From CAZCJU01 sp964562175 (GTDB lineage Bacteria; Bacillota; Clostridia; Oscillospirales; CAG-272): 64,000 nucleotides of DNA. Location of the stretch: contig CAZLRV010000002.1 in NCBI GenBank assembly GCA_964562175.1, positions 46,963-110,962 on the forward strand. Direction: 5' to 3'. Positions 32,892-42,418 of this stretch are shown piece by piece. The position numbers were made by a program, and so were the translations under genes. The notes under the pieces were generated by a model. It did not search any database. It was not told where the DNA came from and was given only the letters and a program-made list of their open reading frames with translations. Within the stretch, counting starts at the first letter, position 1. Each line of letters starts with the position of its first letter.

Positions 32892-33944
32892 ATGTCCGAA
32901 AAAACGGTGCAGGTAAGAGACAATTTTATGACAGCCTTGGAAAATATTACATCGGCTGAGGAGCTTGAACGCCTCAGAGTCGAGTATATCGGAAAAAAAG
33001 GTTTGGTCACGGAGCTGCTTAAAGAAATGAAGGAGCTTTCGGTCGAAGAAAAAAAGCAGTTCGGTCAAGACGTAAACGTATTGAAGAACGACGTAAACCG
33101 ACTTATAACGGAAAAACGTAAGGAGCTTGAGCTGAGGGAGATAGAGCTTGAAAACAGCCGCACTCCCGAGCTTGATATTTCTCTCCCCTCCGAGCTTAGC
33201 CGAGGCTCATATCATCCCATAACGCTCGTACAGCGTCAATGTGAGGAGATATTCAAGTCAATGGGCTTCACCGTTGAGGATTACAGCGAGGTGGTAAGCG
33301 ATTACGAGTGCTTTGAATCACTCAACATTCCAAAGGATCACCCCGCACGCGATATGCAGGACACGTATTATTTGAGTAACGGTCAGCTGCTCAAAACACA
33401 GACCTCGGCGGCACAGAATGCCATATACAAAAAATACAAGGACAGTCTGGTAAACGAGGGCAAAGCCATAAAAGCGATATTCCCCGGACGTTGCTTTAGA
33501 AACGAAGCGACGGATGCTTGTCATGAAAACACGTTCTTCCAAATGGAGGGCGTTATGGTGGATAAGAACATATCGATATCAAATCTGATATTCTTTATGA
33601 AAACGATGCTCTCGGAGGTGTTCGGACGTGATATAAAGGTGCGCCTTCGTCCGGGCTTCTTCCCGTTTGTCGAACCGGGCTTCGAGCTTGATATAAGCTG
33701 TCTTATCTGCGGCGGCGAGGGCTGTCCCTCCTGCAAGCACAGCGGTTGGCTTGAGCTTTGCCCCTGCGGTATGATACACCCCGAGGTGCTTAAGGCGGGC
33801 GGTATAGACCCTGAGGAATATACCGGCTTTGCGTTCGGTCTGGGCCTTACCCGTCTGGCTATGATGAAGTACGGTATCAAGGATATACGCGATCTCAACG
33901 GCGGCTCACTTAAGGTGCTGTCGCAGTTTACCGACGATAAATAA
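32892..33944 (+). CDS. pheS: Phenylalanine--tRNA ligase alpha subunit
   Basis: The 350-residue class II synthetase has an N-terminal coiled-coil arm for tRNA, motif 2 in FPGRCFRNEATDACHENTFFQMEG and motif 3 in FAFGLGLTRLAMMKYGI. A cysteine-rich insert (CLICGGEGCPSCKHSGW) may bind zinc, as in other Firmicutes copies. It attaches phenylalanine to tRNA-Phe as part of the alpha2-beta2 enzyme. The ATG at 32892 follows AAAGGAAAATG; earlier frames fall inside the T-box terminator. It lies 13 bases before pheT. Confidence 0.96.
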   Translation: MSEKTVQVRDNFMTALENITSAEELERLRVEYIGKKGLVTELLKEMKELSVEEKKQFGQDVNVLKNDVNRLITEKRKELELREIELENSRTPELDISLPSELSRGSYHPITLVQRQCEEIFKSMGFTVEDYSEVVSDYECFESLNIPKDHPARDMQDTYYLSNGQLLKTQTSAAQNAIYKKYKDSLVNEGKAIKAIFPGRCFRNEATDACHENTFFQMEGVMVDKNISISNLIFFMKTMLSEVFGRDIKVRLRPGFFPFVEPGFELDISCLICGGEGCPSCKHSGWLELCPCGMIHPEVLKAGGIDPEEYTGFAFGLGLTRLAMMKYGIKDIRDLNGGSLKVLSQFTDDK

Positions 33945-33957
33945 GAGGGAGTAGAAT

Positions 33958-36321
33958 ATGTTTATTTCAATGAATTTCATTTCCGACTTTGTAGATCTGT
34001 CGGGTGTTGATAAGCCGGCGCTTATAAATAAATTTTCGCTTTCGACCGCAGAGGTGGAAAACGAGATATTTCACAAGGGTGCGGATATAGACGGTATAGT
34101 TTGTGCCGAGATAGTATCGGTACTGCCGCATCCGGAATCGAAAAAGCTGCATTTGCTTAAAGTCGATATAGGACAGGGCGAACCCGTCGATGTTGTATGC
34201 GGTGCGCCGAATGTGCGTGTGGGAATGAAGACCGCATTTGCAAAGCTCGGTGCAAGAGTCGGAGAAATAACGATAGCGCCGAGAAAGCTTGCCGGATATA
34301 CCTCAAACGGTATGTGTTGCTCGGAAAAAGAGCTTGGCATAAGCGACTCAAATGACGGAATAATGGAAATTGAGGACGATATACCGCTCGGCGTTGAGCT
34401 AAAGCAGGTGTACGACATAGACGACATAGTTTTCGAGGTCGATAACAAATCGCTGACAAATCGTCCCGACCTTTGGGGTCATTACGGAATAGCACGTGAA
34501 ATGGCGGCTCTTGCCGGACTTGAGCTTAAGCCGTTGCCCATAGCCGAACTCGGTGTATACGACGGACTTGACAAGGTCGATCTGAAGATCGAGGACAAGC
34601 TGTGCTACAGATATTCGTGCCTGCAATTCAATAACATATCCAGACACAAAAGCCCCGTTAATATGCGTATACGCCTGTATTATTGCGGTATGCGTGCTTT
34701 GAATTTCTTGGCGGATCTCACAAACTATATAATGCTTGAGATAGGTCAGCCCATGCACGCGTTCGATTCGAGAAAGGTTGAAAAGATACGCATAAAACGC
34801 TTCGATAAGCCGTTTGTATTCCGCACGCTTGACGGTGTTGACCGTAATATAGACGAAAACACGCTTATGATATGCAACGGCGACACGCCCGTTGCGATAG
34901 CCGGTATAATGGGCGGTCTTGACTCGGAGATAGTTGAGGATACCTCAACGCTTACGCTTGAGAGTGCGACATTCGATGCCGCATCGATACGTAAATCGAC
35001 GGTTCGCCTCTCACATAGAACGGACGCTTCGATGAGATACGAAAAGAGTCTTGACCCGGAAATGACAACGACAGCCGCCGCTCGTTTTGTAAAGCTGCTT
35101 ACGGACTACGACAGCCAAGCACGTGTTGTTTCGGCTCTTACGGATGAATACGCCTATAAGTATCCCGAAATAAAGCTTGAGTTTGACCGTGCCTTCGTCG
35201 ATCGTTATACGGGCATTGATATAAGCAACGAGACCATAGTAAAAACGCTAACCTCGCTCGGCTTCGGCGTATCGCTTGACGGACAGCGCTTTACGGTCGA
35301 TGTTCCGTCATGGAGAGGAACGAAGGATGTAACGATAAAAGCGGATATCATCGAAGAAATAACACGTATATACGGTTACGATAATTTTGATGTGCATACA
35401 GCCTCCGCTCCGCTTTATCCCGTTCGCGCAAGCATCGAAAAGACGGATGAGGACAGAATAAAGGATATACTTGTAAAACGCTACGATATGCACGAGCTTC
35501 ACTCGTATATATGGGCGTATTACGATGAATATAAGCAGCTCGGTATTGAAGTGGAGGATAATGTGGAGCTTGTAAACGCAAGCAATCCCAACATTAAAAC
35601 GCTTCGCCACTCGATAATTCCCACACAGCTGTGCCAGCTGAAATACAATATCGGCTACGCCTCCGATATCGGAGTGTTCGAGATAGGCAGAGTCGTTGAC
35701 GGCATTGACGATGAGGGACTGTGCAAGGAGCATAAAATGCTTGCCATGACTCTGTACGGCAAGGGTGCGGATATCGAGAAGCTCTATTTCAAGCTGAGAG
35801 ATATCATAGCCACGCTTGCGGACGATATAAAGCACGAGAGCCTGAGCTTTGAAAAATGCACTGCCGAGCATTCGTATCAGCATCCGAAGAATCTTTACAA
35901 TATATTCTGCGCCGGCAGAAAAATAGGTCAGATAGGCATGATAAACGCACAGGTCGCAAAAAATATCGACAAAAAGGCAAGTATCGTATATGCCGAGCTT
36001 GATGTATGCGAGTTTGCGAAGATAAAGAATGTGGGAATCAAGTACATGCCCGTCTCGAGGTTCCCCGAAATAGAGATAGATCTGTCGTTTGTGACGGATA
36101 CATTTGCACCTATAGCAAATGCGATAAAGACGGTCAATTGCCCTCTGATAAAGAAGGTGGGCGTTGCCGATATATATGACGACGAGGGAGGCAGATCCAT
36201 CACCGTGAGAATGCTCTTCTCGCATCCGGAGAGAACACTGACAAAGGACGAGGTAGGAGAGGTGACAGACAAGCTTATAGCCACACTTGCCGAGGGTGGG
36301 GTAAGACTTAAAGCGGAATAA
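33958..36321 (+). CDS. pheT: Phenylalanine--tRNA ligase beta subunit
   Basis: The 787-residue protein has the usual PheT order: an EMAP-like tRNA-binding domain near the N-terminus (VCAEIVSVLPHPESKKLHLL), B3/B4 editing region (about 200-400), B5 helix domain, a catalytic-like core and the C-terminal FDX-ACB anticodon domain (PVSRFPEIEIDLSFV). Length is normal for the full-size form. It follows pheS on the same T-box transcript and ends at a strong terminator. Confidence 0.96.
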   Translation: MFISMNFISDFVDLSGVDKPALINKFSLSTAEVENEIFHKGADIDGIVCAEIVSVLPHPESKKLHLLKVDIGQGEPVDVVCGAPNVRVGMKTAFAKLGARVGEITIAPRKLAGYTSNGMCCSEKELGISDSNDGIMEIEDDIPLGVELKQVYDIDDIVFEVDNKSLTNRPDLWGHYGIAREMAALAGLELKPLPIAELGVYDGLDKVDLKIEDKLCYRYSCLQFNNISRHKSPVNMRIRLYYCGMRALNFLADLTNYIMLEIGQPMHAFDSRKVEKIRIKRFDKPFVFRTLDGVDRNIDENTLMICNGDTPVAIAGIMGGLDSEIVEDTSTLTLESATFDAASIRKSTVRLSHRTDASMRYEKSLDPEMTTTAAARFVKLLTDYDSQARVVSALTDEYAYKYPEIKLEFDRAFVDRYTGIDISNETIVKTLTSLGFGVSLDGQRFTVDVPSWRGTKDVTIKADIIEEITRIYGYDNFDVHTASAPLYPVRASIEKTDEDRIKDILVKRYDMHELHSYIWAYYDEYKQLGIEVEDNVELVNASNPNIKTLRHSIIPTQLCQLKYNIGYASDIGVFEIGRVVDGIDDEGLCKEHKMLAMTLYGKGADIEKLYFKLRDIIATLADDIKHESLSFEKCTAEHSYQHPKNLYNIFCAGRKIGQIGMINAQVAKNIDKKASIVYAELDVCEFAKIKNVGIKYMPVSRFPEIEIDLSFVTDTFAPIANAIKTVNCPLIKKVGVADIYDDEGGRSITVRMLFSHPERTLTKDEVGEVTDKLIATLAEGGVRLKAE

Positions 36322-36328
36322 CGTAAAC

Positions 36329-36359
36329 GCCGAGAGGTCACATGACCTCTCGGCTTTTT
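36329..36359 (+). terminator. Terminator of pheST
   Basis: A perfect 12-bp stem (GCCGAGAGGTCA) with a CA loop and five T residues. Confidence 0.92.
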
Positions 36360-36433
36360 CGATATATGGTTTATGTAATAATGATTTTACGAAAATATTA
36401 CAGCCGAGTGCCATAATATCACGCCTTTCGGTA

Positions 36434-36463
36434 TTGACAAGCAATACTCGTATATGATAAAAT
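36434..36463 (+). promoter_or_regulatory. Promoter of the HAD phosphatase gene
   Basis: TTGACA, 18 bases and TAAAAT lie about 30 bases before the start codon. Confidence 0.75.
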
Positions 36464-36492
36464 ATAATCAATATAAGTAAAGGAAATGTTAT

Positions 36493-37296
36493 ATGGAAAA
36501 AATCACGGCTAAAGAAATTGCGGGCAAGAGTGCTTTTATGTGCGATATGGACGGTGTAATATATCACGGAAACAAGGTGTTGCCCGGTGTTGCCGAATTT
36601 ATAAAATGGCTGCACGACGAGGAAAAGCAATATTTGTTTTTGACAAATAACAGCAATTACACGCCGAAAGAGCTTCAAAACAAGCTTGCACGGCTCGGAC
36701 TTGACGTTACCGAGGAGCATTTTTATACAAGTGCCTTGGCAACGGCTACGTTTTTGTCGGAGCAGGCACCCGGTTGCTCTGTATATGCAATAGGCGAGGC
36801 GGGTCTGTTCAATGCTCTGTACGATGCGGGCATAACCATGAACGACTATAACCCCGATTACGTAGTTGTCGGAGAGGGAAAGACATACTCTCTCGATACG
36901 CTCACAAAAGCGTGCAACCTTGTCTTAAAGGGCGCAAAGCTCATAGGAACGAACTCGGACGTATCCGGACCCATCGAAAACGGAATATCGCCCGCCTGCG
37001 GCTCACTTGTGGCTCCGATAGAAATGACGACGGGAACTCATGCGTATTTTTGCGGAAAACCGAACCCGCTTATGATGCGAACAGGCTTGAGATTGCTCGG
37101 TTGTCACTCTGCCGACTCGGTAATGGTTGGCGACAGAATGGACACGGATATAATATCGGGTCTTGAAAGCGGCATGAGTACCGCACTTGTCCTATCCGGT
37201 GTATCGAGCATGGCAACGCTTGAGAGCTATGCGTATCGCCCGTCGATAGTATTTGACGGCGTGGGCGATATCGTCAGAGCCGCATACGGAAATTAA
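36493..37296 (+). CDS. HAD-IIA family phosphatase (NagD-like)
   Basis: The 267-residue protein has motif I CDMDGVIYHG, motif II FLTNNSN, the lysine motif NPLMM-type region and motif III VGDRMDTDIISG, as in NagD/AraL/PGP enzymes. These act on sugar phosphates and nucleotides. Substrate cannot be fixed from sequence. The start follows AAAGGAAATG. It stands alone with its own promoter between pheST and the SPFH gene. Confidence 0.9.
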   Translation: MEKITAKEIAGKSAFMCDMDGVIYHGNKVLPGVAEFIKWLHDEEKQYLFLTNNSNYTPKELQNKLARLGLDVTEEHFYTSALATATFLSEQAPGCSVYAIGEAGLFNALYDAGITMNDYNPDYVVVGEGKTYSLDTLTKACNLVLKGAKLIGTNSDVSGPIENGISPACGSLVAPIEMTTGTHAYFCGKPNPLMMRTGLRLLGCHSADSVMVGDRMDTDIISGLESGMSTALVLSGVSSMATLESYAYRPSIVFDGVGDIVRAAYGN

Positions 37297-37324
37297 AAAT
37301 TTCAAAATAGTAAAAGCAAATGTG

Positions 37325-37354
37325 TTGAAAAATACATTTATTGCGGCATATAAT
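37325..37354 (+). promoter_or_regulatory. Promoter of the SPFH gene
   Basis: TTGAAA, 18 bases and a perfect TATAAT precede the GGAGG ribosome site. Confidence 0.8.
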
Positions 37355-37381
37355 TAATATGAAAATTTAGGAGGTAATATT

Positions 37382-38452
37382 ATGCTGTTCGGATTTATAT
37401 TTGCAGTGCTGTTCGTCATATTTATTGCGGCGGGCGTGCTGTCGCTTATAAGTGCGTTAAAAAACAAGAAGAGCGGAAAAAAGATACTCGGTCTGACCCT
37501 CGCATTCGTCGGTATCATCGGCGTTATTTGCATACCGTCGAGCTTTCACACCGTTGATTCGGGTGAGATAGCCGTGGTAAAGCATTTGGGTAAGGCGCAA
37601 AAGGTACGCAGTGCGGGTACGTATTTCGACTTTTGGCTGACCGATACATATGAAGTTTACGATTCCAAGGTGCAGAATATGGAGATCGCCGCACAGGCGT
37701 ACTCAAAGGATGCACAGACCATGGATATCGCAATGACGGTGCAGTATCAAATAGATACGGGAAAGGCCATTGACATAGCCAATCAGTACGGTACGATAAG
37801 CGTGCTTGCAAACCGTATTCAGAGCATCGCAACGGAAAAAGCGAAGGCAACGCTTTCATCTTATTCGGCAATGAATATAATCGAAACACGTTCCGGAATC
37901 TCTCCGCAGGTCGAGGCGGCAATAAAAGAGGCTGTTGACGAGGAGTATTGTGTAAATATCGTTGCCGTTGTGCTTACGAATATCGACTTTTCGGATGCGT
38001 TTGAACAGACCGTCGAGGATAAGATGATAGCCGAGCAGGAAAAGCTTAAAGCCGAATACGAAAAGGAAACGGCTATAGTAAACGCAGAAAAGGCACTTGA
38101 GGTGGCAAAGCTGGACGCACAGGCGAAGATCGAAAAGGCAAAAGCAGACGCACAGGCACAGATAGAGGTGGCAACTGCGGAGGCACAGGCGATAAAGCTT
38201 AAATCCATTGAGGCGGCTCGTTCACTCGGCTTTAGGATAAACGAAACGGAGATCAAGGAAAACGGCGAGGTCACGGGCATTGAGTACGAAATAGACTTCA
38301 CCGGTAAGAGCGTTGAGGAAATAAGACTTATTACGGAATATTTGAAGTATATTGAGTATCTTGCAAAGTGGAACGGCGAGCTTCCGAATGTAATGACGGG
38401 CGAGGGCGCAACACTTATGATACCGACAACAGAGCAGACAACGGCAAAATAA
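37382..38452 (+). CDS. SPFH/Band 7 (prohibitin-like) membrane protein
   Basis: The 356-residue protein has two N-terminal membrane segments (1-23 and about 38-56), an SPFH domain (VDSGEIAVVKHLGKAQKV, VQYQIDTGKAIDIANQYG), and a long alanine/lysine/glutamate coiled coil (about 220-285). Such proteins oligomerise at the membrane, recruit proteases or organise membrane microdomains. The start follows GGAGG. A terminator lies directly after the stop. Confidence 0.9.
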   Translation: MLFGFIFAVLFVIFIAAGVLSLISALKNKKSGKKILGLTLAFVGIIGVICIPSSFHTVDSGEIAVVKHLGKAQKVRSAGTYFDFWLTDTYEVYDSKVQNMEIAAQAYSKDAQTMDIAMTVQYQIDTGKAIDIANQYGTISVLANRIQSIATEKAKATLSSYSAMNIIETRSGISPQVEAAIKEAVDEEYCVNIVAVVLTNIDFSDAFEQTVEDKMIAEQEKLKAEYEKETAIVNAEKALEVAKLDAQAKIEKAKADAQAQIEVATAEAQAIKLKSIEAARSLGFRINETEIKENGEVTGIEYEIDFTGKSVEEIRLITEYLKYIEYLAKWNGELPNVMTGEGATLMIPTTEQTTAK

Positions 38453-38459
38453 AAAAATC

Positions 38460-38495
38460 GCTCCCGCGGCATACCGAATGCTGCGGGAGCTTTTT
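38460..38495 (+). terminator. Terminator after the SPFH gene
   Basis: GCTCCCGC pairs with GCGGGAGC, with GCAT/ATGC inner pairing, and is followed by five T residues. Confidence 0.9.
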
Positions 38496-38504
38496 GCTCC
38501 GATG

Positions 38505-39626
38505 TCAAATAAGAGCGGAATATACATCCTTTTCAAAAGTGCAGGCGGCGGCGGCTCCGGCACCGCCGTCGTATGATGAGTTTCTCATATATACGGCGGT
38601 GATATTGTTTATCGGGTCTACCCAAAAATGCGTGCCGTAGGCTCCGCTCCAACCAAAGCAGTGCTTCGGCAGATAATAACCGTCTTTCACGATAACACGT
38701 ACACCAAGCCCCCAACGCTCGTGTGCCGGCATTATCCGCTCCGGAACGTGTGCGGAGGATAAAAGCTTAACCGATTCGGGGCTGAGAACTGAGCAACTTC
38801 CGACTTGCCCGTTATTTAAAAGCATTTGGGCAAACGAGGAATAATCATCGAGGGAGGATATAAGTCCCGCACCGCCGAGATAATGCGTGGTGGGAGTTGA
38901 TTTGAAGGCACAGCCGACGGGCATATCGCATACGCCGTTGCCGTTTTCAAGACGTGCGTGCATAGGCACGACTCTTGCCCATTGCTCGGCACTCGGAGTA
39001 AAGGTCGTATCGGTCATACCGCACGGAGCAAATATGTTCTTCATTAAGTATTCGTTGTAATCAAGCCCCGATACAAGCTCTACCGTCTTTGCCAAAATGT
39101 CAAAGGCAATAAGCGGGCTGTATTCGTTAGCCGTATAAGGTACAAAGCCGAGTGCCGTTTTCGCATAATACTTTATGGCACTGTCAAGTGTTTTGTCATC
39201 CTCCGCACTCATTTTGGAATAAAAATAATCGCTCAGACCGCCGGCACATATACCGGAGGTGTGTGTAAGCAGATGTAAAATGCGAACTTTTTCATTGCAT
39301 TTTTCCTTAGTTATGTCCCCGTTCTCACCAATGTGCATAAGCGGCATATCGGCAAGCTCCGGCAAATACTTTTCTATCGGGTCTTGCAAGTCTATCTTTC
39401 CGCACTCTGCCAGTTGCATAACGGCTACGGCGGTGATGGGCTTTGTCATAGATGCAAGCCTGAAAAGAGAATGCGAGTCTATCCTCTCTCCGTAAACTCT
39501 GTCAAGCAGCTTTTCACCGTTTTGCATGACACGCAGGGAAAGCCCCATTATCTTGTGTTGTTCAAGGTCGTCGTGCGCACGTGTATCTATTACTTTTTCA
39601 AGCTTTGTTTTATCAAGAATCTTCAT
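38505..39626 (-). CDS. Serine beta-lactamase-fold hydrolase (class C / esterase type)
   Basis: The 373-residue protein belongs to the beta-lactamase/transpeptidase-like family. The SxxK motif is in LASMTKPITAV, and the tyrosine motif is near YTANEYSPL (YSP rather than the YxN of true class C enzymes), followed by WGLGVRV and a C-terminal WSGAYGTHFWVDP strand where HxG or KTG would sit. No signal peptide is seen, so it is probably a cytoplasmic esterase or D-amino-acid amidase-like enzyme rather than a resistance gene. The ATG at 39626 follows GGAGAGG. Confidence 0.88.
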   Translation of the reverse strand: MKILDKTKLEKVIDTRAHDDLEQHKIMGLSLRVMQNGEKLLDRVYGERIDSHSLFRLASMTKPITAVAVMQLAECGKIDLQDPIEKYLPELADMPLMHIGENGDITKEKCNEKVRILHLLTHTSGICAGGLSDYFYSKMSAEDDKTLDSAIKYYAKTALGFVPYTANEYSPLIAFDILAKTVELVSGLDYNEYLMKNIFAPCGMTDTTFTPSAEQWARVVPMHARLENGNGVCDMPVGCAFKSTPTTHYLGGAGLISSLDDYSSFAQMLLNNGQVGSCSVLSPESVKLLSSAHVPERIMPAHERWGLGVRVIVKDGYYLPKHCFGWSGAYGTHFWVDPINNITAVYMRNSSYDGGAGAAAACTFEKDVYSALI

Positions 39627-39655
39627 TTTTAACCTCTCCGTATTTATTGTATTGT

Positions 39656-39684
39656 ATTCTATCACAAAATTTGAAAAAATGCAA
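39656..39684 (-). promoter_or_regulatory. Promoter of the beta-lactamase-fold hydrolase gene
   Basis: On the minus strand TTGCAT, 17 bases and TAGAAT are seen, with TG before the -10 box. Confidence 0.65.
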
Positions 39685-39774
39685 TAGGCGAAAGTAAATT
39701 GACGCCTCATACAATGCGTTTTCAATCAATTATTAACATTAAATAAAATAATGGTAAAAAACCGCAATAAGGTA

Positions 39775-39803
39775 TTGACAAATCTCACATAGTTGGTTAT
39801 AAT
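39775..39803 (+). promoter_or_regulatory. Promoter of the Gfo/Idh/MocA gene
   Basis: A perfect TTGACA-N17-TATAAT promoter. The leader contains a 7-bp hairpin (AACGCCG with CGGCGTT, 39812-39829) just upstream of the ribosome site. Confidence 0.9.
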
Positions 39804-39853
39804 GTACAAGGAACGCCGAGTGCGGCGTTTACGAAAATCAAGAGGAAACGATA

Positions 39854-40993
39854 ATGGCAGAATCAATACTCGATGCTTATAAGCATCAACAGACTACCGA
39901 AACAAAAATAGATACGGATCGCAAGCTGAAGATAGGTATCATCGGCACGGGTTGGATAGCCGACGCTCACGCAACAAGCTATTTGAAACAGCCCGACGTT
40001 GAGATAATCGCCGCGGCGGATCTTGTACCCGGTAAAGCGGAAAAGTTTTTTGAAAAATATCACATAACGCCTCGTTGCTATACCTCACATACGGAAATGC
40101 TCGAAAACGAGCCTGAGCTTGATGCGGTAAGCGTATGCACGTATAACGCAACTCATGCGGAATGCGCTATAGACGCACTTAACAAGGGCGTAAATGTTTT
40201 GCTTGAAAAGCCGATGTGCGTTACCATAGAGGAAGCGGCGGAGATATGCCGTGCCGAGAAGAAGAGCGGTAAGGTGCTTTCCATAGGCTTCCAGCCTCGT
40301 TTTGACGAGAATATGAAGATGATAAAGAAGCTCGTTGAGGACGGCGTCCTCGGCAAGATCTACTACATTCAGACGGGCGGCGGCAGAAGAAGAGGTATAC
40401 CCACACCGTTCGGCACCTCGTTCATTCAGAAGGATACCGCAGGTATAGGCGCACTGGGTGATATCGGATGTTATTCACTCGACATGGTGCTTAATGCGAT
40501 AGGCTATCCCAAGCCTCTCACCGTTTCTGGCTATAAGTCCGATTTCTTCGGCAAAAGCCCGGATTATCCCCATCACGATGTATTCGGCGTTGACGATTTT
40601 GCGGCGGCGTTCATCAGACTTGAGGGCGGTATAATCATTGACTTCCGTATAGCATGGGCTATGCACGTTGACACCCCCGGTGATACGATAATATTCGGTA
40701 CAAAGGGTGCGTTGCGTATACCCTCTACCGACTGCTGGAACGGTACTGTCGGCGGTCCTATGACACTGTATCACGATGTAAGCGGACTTCAGACACAGAC
40801 GACGATTCCCGTGCTTAAAACAAACGGCGATCTGTTCGATATGAAGATCCGTTCCTTCTGCGATGCGGTAAAGAACGGCACATCATCTCCAGTTCCCTCA
40901 TCTCAGATAATCTACAACCAAGCAATAATAGACGGTATTTCACGCTCTGCCGAGTGCGGACATGAGATAGAAATACAGATTCCCGAGATCTGA
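39854..40993 (+). CDS. Gfo/Idh/MocA-family oxidoreductase
   Basis: The 379-residue protein has a Rossmann start IGIIGTGWIADAHATSY about 35 residues in, the LLEKPMCVTIEEA motif with the EKP lysine, and a C-terminal alpha/beta dimerisation domain containing GALGDIGCYSLDMVL (catalytic region with D and an aromatic). These enzymes oxidise or reduce sugars and inositols with NAD(P). The N-terminal 30 residues are an extra, poorly conserved tail. The substrate is unknown. Confidence 0.9.
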   Translation: MAESILDAYKHQQTTETKIDTDRKLKIGIIGTGWIADAHATSYLKQPDVEIIAAADLVPGKAEKFFEKYHITPRCYTSHTEMLENEPELDAVSVCTYNATHAECAIDALNKGVNVLLEKPMCVTIEEAAEICRAEKKSGKVLSIGFQPRFDENMKMIKKLVEDGVLGKIYYIQTGGGRRRGIPTPFGTSFIQKDTAGIGALGDIGCYSLDMVLNAIGYPKPLTVSGYKSDFFGKSPDYPHHDVFGVDDFAAAFIRLEGGIIIDFRIAWAMHVDTPGDTIIFGTKGALRIPSTDCWNGTVGGPMTLYHDVSGLQTQTTIPVLKTNGDLFDMKIRSFCDAVKNGTSSPVPSSQIIYNQAIIDGISRSAECGHEIEIQIPEI

Positions 40994-41009
40994 ACAGAAT
41001 AAAAAAACA

Positions 41010-41041
41010 CCGCTTGAACGTAAAGTTCAAGCGGTTTTTTT
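41010..41041 (+). terminator. Terminator after the oxidoreductase gene
   Basis: A perfect 10-bp stem (CCGCTTGAAC) with a five-base loop is followed by seven T residues. The end of the convergent CrtO-like gene touches it. Confidence 0.93.
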
Positions 41042-41544
41042 CAATCGTGCTCCGTACACGGCGTGCCTTCGCACATTCGCTCACGCCGTTGTACTATAAG
41101 CAAAAGCCGCTTCAGCTTCGGACGATTATACCGTTGTATCAGAATATACGGCAGATTTCCGAATATTATATAAAGCACATAAACTATAACGCCGCCTATT
41201 CCGTGCCAAAGCTTAAGGCAATAAAGACCGGTTATGATAAGCACGACGTGAATAAGCTCGGCTATGCACGTTTCGTTTATAAGCGTTTTTATTTCTTTCG
41301 ATGTGTAACCGAACTCGACCTTTTTTTCGGGCATTGCAAAGGGCATTATTTTGCTCATGTCAAGCAGCTTATCTTTCCAATGCTTAATGCCGAGCTTCTC
41401 ATAGATCTCACCGTTACGCTCAAACCCGAATGAACGGAACGGAAACGAGTCGTGATCTGCGGGAAGAAACGATATGAGCCTGCCTATGAGAAAGAAAATA
41501 AATCCGGAGAGTGCAAGATAGATACAGCAATGAATAAATCCCAT
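41041..41544 (-). CDS. CrtO-like acyltransferase membrane protein
   Basis: The 167-residue protein resembles glycosyl-4,4'-diaponeurosporenoate acyltransferase (CrtO). The diagnostic segment is FGFERNGEIYEKLGIKHWKD, with a membrane helix on each side and a later pair of helices. In staphylococci CrtO adds a fatty acid to staphyloxanthin. No carotenoid genes are visible here, so the acceptor is probably another lipid. It is followed upstream on the same strand by a PAP2 phosphatase, which also points to membrane lipid metabolism. Confidence 0.75.
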   Translation of the reverse strand: MGFIHCCIYLALSGFIFFLIGRLISFLPADHDSFPFRSFGFERNGEIYEKLGIKHWKDKLLDMSKIMPFAMPEKKVEFGYTSKEIKTLINETCIAELIHVVLIITGLYCLKLWHGIGGVIVYVLYIIFGNLPYILIQRYNRPKLKRLLLIVQRRERMCEGTPCTEHD

Positions 41545-41608
41545 ATTCCCACCTTTCCGCCCGAGCGGGGCATATTATATGATATTCTTCATTTGAGAAA
41601 ATTATTCT

Positions 41609-42334
41609 TTAATTTTTTGTCAGTACCTTTTCTTTTTCGGCGCGCTTTGAAAACAGGGGAGAGGAACGACCGAACGCCGCAATATGCGCAAAGCCGCAGA
41701 TCGGCAGAGCCGCAAAGATATCAACGGCTGAATGCTGCTTCAAAAACACCGTGGAAATGCTTATCAATACCGCCGCAACGATGTAATATGTACGCCAGCC
41801 GAAGGATGAAAATCTTTTCATGTTGAGCGATGCGGATAATACCGCCATTGAGCCGATAACGTGCAGAGAGGGACATACATTCGTGTTTGTATCGAAGCTG
41901 TAATAGTGATCCATTATCATGGTAAAGATATTGTTTCGCTCAAGCCCGTCTATCATGGGACGAAGCTCCTGCTTTGTGGGGTAAATAAAATATATGATGA
42001 TCGTAAGCGTATACGATACCATAACATACACCATCATTTTTTTGAAAGCGTTTATATCGTAAAAGAGGGTATAAAGCAGCATACCGATAAGAAAAACGAA
42101 CCACCAAAGATATGGAATCACAAAAAATTCGCAAAACGGAATGTGCTTGTCGAGTGAACAGCTGACCGAGGTATAATGCACCTTTGTGAGCGTCGGCAAT
42201 ATCCGCTCCAAAAAGAGAAACAGAAAGCCGAAAACAGGCCAAAAGAACAAAAGCTTAAGATGCTCAAATTCAGGTGTGTTGAGCTTATTAAGTCGAAAAC
42301 GTCTGTAATCGACCTGTGGAGAAGGAATCTTCAT
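41609..42334 (-). CDS. PAP2-family membrane phosphatase
   Basis: The 241-residue protein has five or six membrane helices and the PAP2 motifs in reduced form: CPSLHVIGS (motif 2, catalytic His) and KQHSAVDI (motif 3). Motif 1 is weak (IYPTKQELRP). This pattern is that of the Aur1/Ipt1-like PAP2_3 subgroup, which acts on lipid phosphates or transfers phosphoinositol head groups. The ATG at 42334 is chosen because the promoter at 42390-42418 rules out the upstream frame; its ribosome site is weak. Confidence 0.8.
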   Translation of the reverse strand: MKIPSPQVDYRRFRLNKLNTPEFEHLKLLFFWPVFGFLFLFLERILPTLTKVHYTSVSCSLDKHIPFCEFFVIPYLWWFVFLIGMLLYTLFYDINAFKKMMVYVMVSYTLTIIIYFIYPTKQELRPMIDGLERNNIFTMIMDHYYSFDTNTNVCPSLHVIGSMAVLSASLNMKRFSSFGWRTYYIVAAVLISISTVFLKQHSAVDIFAALPICGFAHIAAFGRSSPLFSKRAEKEKVLTKN

Positions 42335-42389
42335 ATTTAACCGTATCTGTCGCCGAGCGACCGAAATTATTATATTAAAACGTGTAATA

Positions 42390-42418
42390 ATTATAATATG
42401 AAGGTCTTTGAATATCAA
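42390..42418 (-). promoter_or_regulatory. Promoter of the PAP2/CrtO-like pair
   Basis: On the minus strand TTGATA, 17 bases and TATAAT are present. The rest of the 42335-42714 gap is AT-rich, and besides this and the his promoter I see nothing in it. Confidence 0.8.

Noticed and set aside
35308..36720. 470-codon minus-strand reading frame opposite pheT
   Set aside because: It is a shadow of the pheT coding frame, with no ribosome site, promoter or recognisable protein family.
38505..39626. Antibiotic resistance beta-lactamase
   Set aside because: There is no signal peptide, the YxN motif is YSP-like, and no KTG box is seen, so an esterase-type enzyme is more likely.
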